Below, piece by piece: positions 40,579 through 51,067 of a stretch of DNA of 64,000 nucleotides (the first letter of the stretch is position 1; each line of letters starts with the position of its first letter). The notes under the pieces were generated by a model that saw only the letters and a list, made by a program, of their open reading frames with translations, had not been told where the DNA came from and made no database searches. Position numbers and translations under genes: made by a program. Origin of the DNA: Portunus trituberculatus (Eukaryota; Arthropoda; Malacostraca; Decapoda; Portunidae); the NCBI RefSeq assembly GCF_017591435.1, contig NC_059272.1:7339550-7403549 (forward strand), given 5' to 3'.

Positions 40579-40690
40579 CTAGAGATTGACCAATATGTTT
40601 TTTTCAGGGGTGATACCGATACTGATTATTAGTAGTCAAAGAGGCCGATAACTGATATTTGGAGCCGATATTCACTTGCAGTAGACAGTA
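40579..40690. mobile_element. Possible hAT-type terminus
   Basis: TAGAGATTGACCAATATG followed by repeated CCGATA/TATTGG-like words (CCGATAACTGATATTTGG) resembles the ends of hAT non-autonomous elements. No partner end is visible because the nested element starts at 40693. Confidence 0.35.
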
Positions 40691-41383
40691 TACAGGGGAT
40701 CCTCGCAATTTGATGGGGTTAGGGCAGTTTTTCATTGGTCGAATCAGCGTTTATTTGAATCATGGAGCAATTTTTCCCATAAGATACTTAAGAATTAGGG
40801 AGGATTGGGACCAACATCATTATAACCTCTAAAAAACACTAACTTAAACTAACTCAGTACAGTGCTTACTCCAATTTTGCGAGTTCAAATTTTACGATAC
40901 ACCAAGTTTGCGACCAAGGACCAAAAATTGCCATTTTTAAAATTTCCCCATCTTGCTCCTTTCTCCCGGTATTGTAACATAACATAACATAACATAACAT
41001 AAATAATAGGATAACAAAGGGCCACCAGGGCCCATATAGGTTATCCTGTATCAGTCACACAGCGACCTCGTCATCAGTACTTAAAGATACACTTACAAGT
41101 ACACAATACATTATATACTAATTCTAAATATTTGGCCCATTAACAGGGCTAAGTCCTGCAGCATATTCCTCTACAATCTGTGATCCCCATACATGGGGAT
41201 CATGTCTTGTTTAACTATAGTAAATTTCTTATAAAAACTATCATGCAGCGCTATACATAATTATAAATCTAATAAATTTGAGTGCTTATCTAATCTGTTT
41301 TTAAACATTGTCAAACTAGTGCTATTTACAACCCTCTCTGGCAATGCATTCCAGAAGTCTACCACCCTATGACTAAAGAAATA

Positions 41384-42400
41384 CAGGCAACCCCCATTTA
41401 ACGAAGGTTCACACAACGAAATTTCGCTAAAACGAAGGTTTCATTTTAATACCATCTGCTCGTTTAACGAACACCAAACTCGCTTTAACGAAGTTTTATC
41501 CAGGTAATTTTTTTCAAAATTTGAAAGCCCCACTGTATCATGCAAGCTGACAGGCTTTTGAATACATCAGGAGCTGCTGGTACTAAGGCCTGCCTCTCAT
41601 GGACAACACAGGCTCTGCCGATACAAAGGCCTGACTCAGAAGAAATTCTGTCACCAGTAGCATCAAGATAAAAATCAAGATCACACGCACTACTCACTGC
41701 CCAGTCAAAACATAACAGCGTCACCAGCAGCTCATCTTCCTTAGTTCAACTTACCACCAAAACACCCTACAATGTGGCCTAACGTTCCTAAGAAGACCAG
41801 GAAGTGTCTTACTCTCGAAGTGAAGCTGGGTATTATTCACAGACAAGAGAGAGGCCAGAAAACTAATAACATTGCTTCCCACCATGGCTTGACTCCATCT
41901 ACTGTCTACTATTTTCAAGTCAAGATACTCTATTAAAAAGGCTAGTGAGACCTCATCTTCCTTGCAAGCTAAAAGAACCACCAGAACTTGTGACTCTACA
42001 ATGGATAAAATGGAAAGCCTTGTGGAAATGTGGTACATAAGTTTTGTATGCAGTACCATGATGCGCACTTTGTTTACATTCCACAGGTTGCCGGTTAGTG
42101 TATTTCCCTTTTCACTCTCCCTCCCTTCATAAAGTTAAGATCATCAACATTATAAAGTTACGTACATACATACGTTAGTGTACATTATAATGACTTAAAT
42201 TAAACTACCTAAATGTTTAACTTCATAATTTTTATTTTCATTAAACCTTTTACTGTACTATGATGCACTCTCACTTTGCTTACTCTCAATGGAAGTTCAA
42301 ATCAGGGGTTATACTTGTTATAATCGGTTCACTTAACGAAGTTTTGCTTAACGAAGTGTTTTTTAGGAACGTAACCCCTTCGTTAAACAGGGGTTGCCTG
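41384..42400 (+). mobile_element. Tigger-like element T1 copy B in LINE-B
   Basis: It is flanked by TA (41382-41383 and 42401-42402), with ends CAGGCAACCCCCATTTAACG and GTTAAACAGGGGTTGCCTG. The LINE-B C-terminal frame continues on either side, proving insertion. The plus strand near 41773 carries NVPKKTRKCLTLEVK, the transposase start. Confidence 0.92.
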
Positions 42401-44988
42401 TATTTTCTTATATCTAACCTGCAGCCTTGCTTTCTAATCTTCCTGCCATGATTTCTAGTCCTACTTCCCTTCTCTAAGGTAAAGAAAGAGCTCACATCTA
42501 TGTAGTTTGTATCTGAGAACATTTTAAATAACTCTATCATATCACCTCTTATACATCTCCTCTCAAATGAAAACATGTTTAATTCCTTTAATCTATCTCT
42601 ATACTCCAGGCGCTTTAATGCTGGTATCATCCTAGTTGCTCTTCTCTGAACTGCTTCTAACATGTTGATATTCTGCCTATAATGGGGTGACCAGGCCTGT
42701 ATGCAATACTCTAAATGGGGCCTAACATAGGAATTATATAAGCTACGCACCACTTCCTTACTTTTATAACTAACATTTCTATTTATAAAACCCAGGATCC
42801 TATTTGCCCTATTTCTTGCTTCTAAACATTGCTTTGAAAATTTCATAGTTCTGTCTATCACTACTCCTAAATCCTTTCCCTCCTCTACTGCCTCTAGCCA
42901 ACATCCCTCCATCTCATAGCTAAAGTTTGTGTTGTCTTTACCTAAATGCATAACCTGACACTTTTAGAATTAAACTCCATCTGCCACCTGTCTGCCCATG
43001 CTATCAGCCTGTCCAGGTCTCGTTGTATTCTGTAATTGTCCTTTTCACCCTGTACTGCACATGCTATCTTAGTATCATCTGCAAACTTTGATACTTTGCT
43101 ACTAATTCCTATATCTAAATCGTTAATGTACACCAAGAAAAGAAGAGGTCCTAGCACTGATCCTTGGGGTACCCACTAACCACTTCCTTCCACTCAGACA
43201 TTGCCCCATTTAATACTACTCTCTGTTTCTATCAGAAAGCCATTCACTAATCCAATCAACTAACCTACCCCTATCCCATGCCGTCTCAATTTGTACACTA
43301 GACTCCTATGCGGTACCTTATCAAATGCCTTGCTAAAATCTAGATATATAACATCTATGCTATTTCCATCATCTAACTCTGTGGTAATATATTCTAAGAT
43401 ATCGAGCAAATTTGTAAGACAGGACCTCCCTGATCTAAAGCCATGTTGGGTATCTCTAATTAATCTATTCTCATTTAAATGCTCCCAAATACTACCCTTA
43501 ACGATTTTCTCTAGTATCTTACATACTATACTAGTTAAACTGATCGGTCTGTAATTATTCACATCATCATTCCTACCTTTTTTTAAATATTTGTGTAACA
43601 TTAGCTAACTTCCAGTCCTGAGGTATCTCAGCAAACCTAAGTGATCTTTCAAAGATTAACTTAAATGCTTCAGAAATACTGTCTACACCCTCCCTAAGTA
43701 CTCTGGCATGTAGCTCACCAGGACCACTAGCTTTCCTATCGTCTAGTTCAAGAATAAATTTCCTAATAATTCCCGGGTTTATATCAATATTTTCTAAAGC
43801 TCTTAAACTACTCGTTGCACTGTTTGTAACAGGATTTCCTATTTTTTCCCTAGTAAATACTGAAGAAAATTGTTCATTCAATAATTCTACTGTCTTCATT
43901 TTGATCCACTACTACACCATCTTTTGTGAGTGGTCCAATCCTATCCTTATTTCTTTTATCACTGACCTTGTAATTACTATATAATTTTTTGGGATCTTTA
44001 CTCCCAGCTCTAGCTAGTTTTATCTCTGCCTGCCTTTTACTTTTTTTTTATAACCTTACTCAAATCATTCCTGACCTGTCTGTACCTAATCAAATCTACA
44101 TCTTCCCCACTTTTCTGCAACTCTCTATATGTCCTCTTCTTCTCTCTGATCTGTCTACCTATCTCGTGAGTCCACCATAATGGCTTCCTGTTTCTCTGCC
44201 TTATATCTTTGTAAGGGATACACTGCATCACTATACCCTTTACTACAACCTTAAAAATATCCCACATCTCCTGTGCAGTTTTATTTCCAAAACTATCTTC
44301 CCAGTTTACCTCTCCTAATGACTGACGTAACCTACCATAATTGCCTTTCTGATAGTTTGGGACTCTAGTCTTATTCACTATATTATCCCTACTGGAATTA
44401 ATGATAAATCTAATTATATGATGGTCACTGTTTGCTAAAGTCTCTCCTACCTCAACTTCCTTTAAACAATGCTCAATATTTGTTAGTACTATGTCTAAAA
44501 CTTTCCTCTCCCTAGTAGGTTTATCTACCATCTGCACTAAATAGTTATCCTGAAAACTTTCCATAAACTTATTTTCACTAGCATCTCCTACCATCCTCTC
44601 CCAGTTTACTGACTTAAGATTAAAATCCCCTAAGATAATTGTCTGACTAGTACACCCTCTATTTATCTCATCTACCATAAGGTTGTCTACATCTGCTGAC
44701 TGGTCAGGTGGTCTATAAAAAGCTCCTACTCTAATAACCTTACTTTTGCTTACTCTAACATCCAGCCATAAGGACTCTACTTTGTTATCTACCTTAATAT
44801 CATTAACCTGACTGGAAATGAAGGATTTTTTTACATAAATAACTACTCCTCTACCTATCCTACCAATTCTCTGGTGTAAATACATAATGTATCCATCTAC
44901 TTCATATTCTTTCCTATTTTCCCTAAACTTTTCCTCATTTACCCATGCCTCTGTGACACATACAACATCTAAGTCCTCCTCAACTATA

Positions 44989-45251
44989 TAACTAAAGTCA
45001 GTTCATCCAAAGAATCCAGGCCGAAACTGCTAGTTTGGTTGGCAGTCCTGCCCATCCCCGCCGCCACTGAACCTTCCCGACACTTAAATTTTCTTCAAGT
45101 ACATTTATTTTTCTTCAAGCTATAAACTTGTATATCTATTGAGTTAAGTGAAGAAAAATGTACTTGAAGAAAATTTAAGTGTCGGGAAGGTTTAGTGGCA
45201 GGCTGCCACCCGAACTAGCAGTTTCGGCCTGGATTCTTTGGATGAACGGAC
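44989..45251. mobile_element. Foldback element with TATA duplication inside LINE-B endonuclease
   Basis: TATA at 44985-44988 and 45252-45255 flanks about 120-bp inverted arms (GTTCATCCAAAGAATCCAGG at each end). The LINE-B frame joins across it (KKDELS before, VEEDLD after). There is no coding capacity. Confidence 0.88.
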
Positions 45252-45613
45252 TATAGATAACTCATCCTTCTTGTTCCTAAGACTCCTGGCATTTACATAA
45301 AACATTTAAGTCCTGCTACCTGTGAGTGGTGGCGGGAGAGAGAGCGTTCCTGCAAATTATATATTACTGTATTATATAGGCAATATTTTATTAATTTATT
45401 CATATTTATCATATACTATATTATTATCATATTTATATTATATTTATCATAGTTTGGTGGTTTTTGGCTAGTTTTCATAAAAATCTGGCGGTAATTCAAC
45501 GAAGCTCATCTGGCAACACTGCCCCGCTCCCTCCCGCCTTCCATTTGTTTACGTACACCTCCACGGAGTTCTCTGCAAATTTGGAGGAATCCTTGGGCTC
45601 GACTTTGTGCGAC

Positions 45614-45880
45614 ATGGCGCCACCAACCAAGAAAAACATTAGGCTAACTTTGGAGCAGAAGATGAAGATAATTAAGATGAAAAGAGAGTTTGGTGTGGGA
45701 GAATCAACTGTGAGAATGGCGTTAAAAACTGAGAAAATTGAAAAAGCTGTAAAAACCTATGGTGGACAGATTTTTTATTCTCGTAGCCATTGTACGAACA
45801 CTGTGATCATTCATATGGAAAGATACCTGGCTCAATATATATGTGATATAAATATGGGCAAAATATTAGGAAAATATTGA
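45614..45880 (+). pseudogene. Tigger transposase N-terminus in T8
   Basis: The frame MAPPTKKNIRLTLEQKMKII, then KMKREFGVGESTVRMALKTE, is the DNA-binding start of a Tigger/jerky-type transposase. It degenerates after about 50 residues and stops at 45880. Confidence 0.72.
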
Positions 45881-46079
45881 AAAATTAGGTGACCATGGAC
45901 GAGGGGTCCACCATATTCAATTTTTCCCATAGGAATAATACTTCCAATTTTGCGATTTCCAAATTTGTGACTCTCAATGGCGCCCCATTTCTTGCAAAAT
46001 TGGAGTAAGCACTGTACTATTAAAGGCTTCATTTATATTTAACCTTTTTTTTTATTATTAAACCTGTTAGGGTGCTGTA

Positions 46080-46330
46080 CAGTACATTTTTGGAAATAAA
46101 ACACTTGCAGCAGTCTTGCGGTACTTGTCCCTGTTCTTCCAAATTGTTGATATTGTTGATCTAGGGACACCTATTTGCACTGCAATGACACTGTGAGCTA
46201 TACCAGCCTCACATTTTCTTATAAGCTCAAGCTTATTTTTGAAAGGCAGGAAATTGTGCTTGTTAGGGCTGGGGCTGGAGGTGGCTTTCCATCGTTTTAA
46301 GTCAGATGAAACACACCGTTTTCCTCTAGT
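46080..46330 (-). pseudogene. Tigger/pogo transposase N-terminus in T7
   Basis: The minus strand reads HNFLPFKNKLELIRKCEAG, then IAHSVIAVQIGVPRSTIST and IWKNRDKYRKTAAS. This is the CENP-B-like helix-turn-helix start of a Tigger transposase. No catalytic part remains. Confidence 0.72.
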
Positions 46331-46451
46331 GTCAATTTTTAGTCAAATTAAGATATGTGGTTTCTAATTAACACTTTATAATAAAATTAATTTTCTTGTT
46401 AATTGGAATGATGCTATAATCTCAAATCAATGGAATCTTGATAAGTAGATG

Positions 46452-46454
<3 letters not shown>

Positions 46455-46524
<70 letters not shown>
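46455..46524. repeat. (TA)n microsatellite
   Basis: A 70-bp TA array inside T7. Confidence 0.98.
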
Positions 46525-46528
<4 letters not shown>

Positions 46529-47040
46529 TTATTTATTTTTTCCTAACAGTGAAAAGTAGTTCAGTTGTTTGTTTACATTTGTCTGGGACTGCGATGTTCC
46601 AAGGTAGAACTTTCAAGGAACAACTGGCCAAGATGAGCAGCTCCATTGTTTATGAGTGGACAAAGCTGTCTGAAGAGTTTCTCATAGGGAGCATTAAAGG
46701 ACAAAAATAGCAACGGCTTGCTAGGGGTGAGGGGGCCGCCATGTTTGTTTACAGTTGACAAACGCAACAAAGGTGGAAGCGAGCTTGTTTGTGACGACCA
46801 GCGTCGACAAAAGTTGACAGTCTTCAGAAAGTTGACAGAAAAGTGCTAGTGTGACGCCACCTTAAGCGACGACATAGAGTAGCGTCAGTTTACAGTTCTG
46901 CCTGGTGGGTTTGCGGCGAGTTTGGGCTAGCGGCGGATTTGATTGGGTGGGTGGCGCACGAGATAAGAATGCCGAATTGGCGAGTCAGTCGGTCAATTGA
47001 CACCTTGAGGATTGGGTATTAATTAACTGAGTTCAAATTG
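46525..47040. other. Possible PIF/Harbinger-like end inside T7
   Basis: AGTGCTAGTGTGACGCCACC, followed by TTAA at 46862, reads on the minus strand as an end of the kind seen in PIF/Harbinger elements (GGTGGCGTCACACTAGCAC). No opposite end was located. Confidence 0.3.
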
Positions 47041-47082
47041 GCAATAATTCAAATTGCAAACGGTCGAATCACGAGGATCTCC

Positions 47083-47089
<7 letters not shown>

Positions 47090-47150
<61 letters not shown>
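47090..47150. repeat. (TA)n microsatellite
   Basis: A TA array lying exactly between the T7 right end and the T3 copy at 47151. Confidence 0.98.
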
Positions 47151-47153
<3 letters not shown>

Positions 47154-48093
47154 TAAGGTCTCGGTTTACGTCAGAGTTACGTTCCTGAAACATGACGAAA
47201 GTCGATTTTGTACGTAACTCGAGTTTCCGTACATTTCAAAGCATATTATCGAGTTTTCAACCAATCATTGTTTATGGTCATTCAGGTAAGTTAAAGGTTA
47301 TATTGTTATATTATTTACAACTACGTAGGAATATGAAACACAAGTTTGTTTTTGTTGTTGATTAGGGCCACGAACACGAAGGACTGCAGGTTGCGGAGAG
47401 GGGTGGACGCCTGAGGCCGCCAGGAGGGTGGGCAGGTCGAATGTTGTGACGCCCAGGGGGGACAGCTGGGAGCGTAGTGCAGTGCGGTGGGAGTAGAAGC
47501 ATGGGCAGCGGGGCAGGAAATGCAATAGGAAAGGGCAATAGGGATCAGCAGACAGGCGCAGACGGTGCAAGTGAGCTGTGAGTGTCATGTGGCCCAGGCG
47601 AAGGCTCTGGAGTTGTTATTGTTGTGATGGGTGTGCGAGCCCTCAAGGTCGTCAACTTCCCCATTGTCATGGTAACGGGCTTCCCATTTTCTTCCCTCCC
47701 TCACACACAGCTGCTGCCTACCTTCTTATGTCTTTTAATTATGTCCTCTTTTTCTTGTAGCATAATTGTTTTCCTTTTCTTAGCATCACTGCTGTCACTA
47801 AGAAGTTTTTTCTTTGGTGCCATTGAGCAAGATACTAAGAACTTGAGTCAGTAAACGTAGAAGTAGGATAACACTCTTGCCAGGGGCGATGGTGTGGTGG
47901 AACTGAGGCAGGGAGTTATTGTATTCAAGCGTGAGGCGGGTGGTGTGGCGGGCAACCACCAACAATAACAATAAATCCCGCACTTTACGATTTATAAATT
48001 TTCAATTTTTTTAATCTTAAATTGCCTTATAGTGGACTGACATAACTACGAGTTTGACGTAACTCGAGACCGATGTAACCCAGGACTTTACTG
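47151..48093 (-). mobile_element. T3 chimeric Tigger-like element, copy a (943 bp)
   Basis: The ends are CAGTAAGGTCTCGGTTTACG and CGATGTAACCCAGGACTTTACTG-type inverted termini, with TA on both sides. The minus strand from 47823 starts MAPKKKLLSDSSDAKKRK and QEKEDIIKRHKK, a Tigger transposase start. Further in (47620-47340) is a block that reads like the C-terminus of a LINE ORF2. Confidence 0.85.
47340..47620 (-). pseudogene. LINE ORF2 C-terminal fragment captured in T3 copy a
   Basis: The minus frame reads LTAHLHRLRLSADPYCPFLL, then PRCPCFYSHRTALRSQLSPL, GVTTFDLPTLLAASGVHPS and PAVLRV. The LRLSxDPYC...CPxFxSHRxxLRxxL pattern is the zinc-knuckle tail of Jockey/I-type LINE ORF2 proteins, with a few residues lost between the cysteine groups. 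The same block is in the copies at 35470-35730 and 48300-48580. Confidence 0.6.
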
Positions 48094-48107
48094 TATATAT
48101 ACATATA

Positions 48108-49063
48108 CAGTAAGGTCTCGGTTTATGTCAGAGTTACGTTCCAGAAACATTACTTAAGTCGATTTTGTATGTAACTCGAGTTTCCGTACATTACAAAGCA
48201 TATTATCGAGTTTTCAACCAATCATTGTTTATGGTCATTCAGGTAAGTTAAAGGTTATATTGTTATATTATTTACAACTATGTAGGAATATGAAACACAA
48301 GCTTGTTTTTGTTGTTGATTAGGGCCGTGAACGCTAAGGACTGCAGGTTGCCGGGAGGGGTGGACACCTGAGGCCGCCAGGAGGGTGGGCAGGTCGAATG
48401 TTGTGATGCCCAGGGCGGACAGCTGGGAGCGTAGTGCAGTGCGGTGGGAGTAGAAGCGAGTAGAAGCGTGGGCAGCGGAGCAGGAAATGCAATAGGAAAG
48501 GGCAATAGGGATCAGCAGACAGGTGCAGATGGTGCAAGTGAGCTGCAAGTGTCGTATGGCCCAGGTGAAGGCTCCAGAGTTGTTATTGTTGTGATGGGTG
48601 TGTGAGCCCTCAAGGTCGTCAACCTCCCCGTTTTCATGGTAACGGGCTTCCCATTTTCTTCTTCCCTCCCTCACACACAGCTGCTGCCTCCCTTCTCATG
48701 TCTTTTGATTATGTCCTCTTTTTCTTGTAGCGTAATGGTTTTCCTTTTCTTAGCATCACTGCTGTTACTAAGAAGTTTTCTCTTTAGTGCCTTTGAGCAA
48801 GATACTAAGAACTTGAGTCAGTAAACGCAGAAGTAGGATAACACTCTTGCCAGGGGCAACGGTGTGCTGGAACTGAGGCAGGGTATTATTGTATTCAAGC
48901 GTGAGGCGGGCAGTGTGGCGGGTAACCATCAACAATAACAATAAATCCCACGCTTTACAATTTATAAATTTTCAATTTTTTTAATCTTAAATGGCCTTAT
49001 AGTGGACTGACGTAACTACGAGTTTGACGTAACTCAAGACCGACGTAACCCGGGACTTTATTG
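48108..49063 (-). mobile_element. T3 chimeric Tigger-like element, copy b (956 bp)
   Basis: Direct tandem neighbour of copy a, separated by 14 bp of TATATACATATA-type sequence. It has the same termini and captured block. The transposase ATG seen in copy a is changed here (position 48781 region). Confidence 0.85.
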
Positions 49064-50158
<1,095 letters not shown>

Positions 50159-50980
50159 TATATGAAATATAAGCAAAAGTTTATTTAGTGTTCTTGCCTT
50201 GGACACAGATGTTTTAAGCTAATGGAGGTAAATAGGGAAGGAGGAAGAGGAGGGAAGGAGGAAAGGATGTAGACATCATTCACACGTAAACATTAAACAT
50301 AAATTAAAACTGCACTTCCTTTGGACAAAAAAAAAAAAAAAAAAATGTCAGTATATTATGAGGAAATGATGAAAGAACAATCACAGTGCATGAGATCCAT
50401 GGGAAACACATAGATACTAGCTCAGCTGAGGCTGAGCCGATGTGTCGAGCTGCCTACTATAGCAGCAACATCTCAAAATTTTGCTCGTATCAAAATAAAA
50501 AAAATGACCAAATCATAATACATATCTTGAAAAATTTATATCTCAGGCAGCTTGTATCTCAGGGCACCAGTGTACCTTCATCTACAACACTGATTCTAAC
50601 TCCAGGAACACTAAAATTCCTTCTGACTCTGACACCAGCAGCACTAAATTCCTTCTGACTCTGGTTCTGATTCCACAACATTGTCTTTGACTTAGATAAG
50701 GAGTAATAAATTATTAACCCATAGATAAGAAATAGAGAAATATTTATCCTGCATCTAGGAATTAATAATAAAACAATATTGTATTGACTGACTAAGGAGA
50801 AAATATGAACTATGTGTTAAGGAATTACTTGCCAAACTAGAATACTATGTGAATTTGACAAGATGACTCCTGCTGTATTAAGTACTAATGATCTACAGAA
50901 CAGAGTTATGTGATTTGTACCTTTTATTTTTTTAGAGTACATGTCCAAATACTATTGCCTGAAATAAGGAGTTTGACTTT
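50159..50980. other. Upstream region of TRDMT1
   Basis: AT-rich DNA that should contain the TRDMT1 promoter and a non-coding first exon or its intron, because the first coding exon starts at a splice acceptor. I could not place either. Confidence 0.45.
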
Positions 50981-50990
50981 TTTTTTTCAG

Positions 50991-51067
50991 GTTGGAGAAA
51001 TCAGAAAAAATGTTGCAAATCCTGGAACTGTACAGTGGAATTGGCGGAATGCAAGCTGCAGCCAAGG
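50991..51067 (+). CDS. TRDMT1: TRDMT1 exon with start codon
   Basis: The exon begins after TTTTTTTTCAG at 50990. The ATG at 51010 gives MLQILELYSGIGGMQAAAK, so translation begins about ten residues before motif I as in known Dnmt2 proteins. The 19 bases before ATG are 5' UTR, so an upstream non-coding exon is expected. The donor is GTTAGA, phase 1. Confidence 0.9.

Larger units (their letters stand above)
41270..45310 (-). pseudogene. LINE-B ORF2, frameshifted and interrupted
   Basis: The endonuclease begins VNARSLRNKKDELS (about 45290), then after the foldback EEDLDVVCVTEAWVNEE, RGVVIYVKKSF, GDFNLKSVNWERMVG, VLDIVLTNIE and NSDHHIIRFI. The RT shows DDRKASGPGELHARVLREGV, NYRPISLTSIVCKILEKIVK, YLDFSKAFDKVPHRSLVYKL, LGPLLFLVYINDL and the intact active site KFADDTKIA. 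The C-terminal part has EYCIQAWSPHYRQNINMLEA and RRATRMIPALKRLEYRDRL. After the T1 insertion it ends FWNALPERVVNSTSLTMFK. Frameshifts lie near 43590, 43160 and 42950. Confidence 0.88.
40976..45320 (-). mobile_element. LINE-B, nearly complete ORF2, with two insertions
   Basis: The minus-strand 3' end at 40976 has a (TTATG)n pentamer tail. The order from 5' to 3' is endonuclease (about 45300-44000), RT (43900-42942) and C-terminal domain (42951-42402, then 41381-41270 after the T1 insertion). A foldback interrupts the endonuclease at 44989-45251. It is a CR1/L2/Jockey-group LINE by RT style. A 120-bp 3' fragment of the same LINE lies at 53408-53540. Confidence 0.9.
40860..46014 (+). mobile_element. 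Tigger-type element T8, nested in T7 and carrying LINE-B
   Basis: TA at 40858-40859 and 46015-46016 flanks CAGTGCTTACTCCAATTTTG and CAAAATTGGAGTAAGCACTG, a perfect 20-bp inverted match. LINE-B (40976-45320) is inserted in it. Confidence 0.88.
40693..47084 (-). mobile_element. Tigger-type element T7, outer shell of a nest
   Basis: The left end CAGGGGATCCTCGCAATTTG follows TA at 40691-40692. The right end reads CACGAGGATCTCCTG at 47084. Between them lies T8 (40860-46014) with its own passengers. T7's own DNA is about 1.2 kb. Confidence 0.75.
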
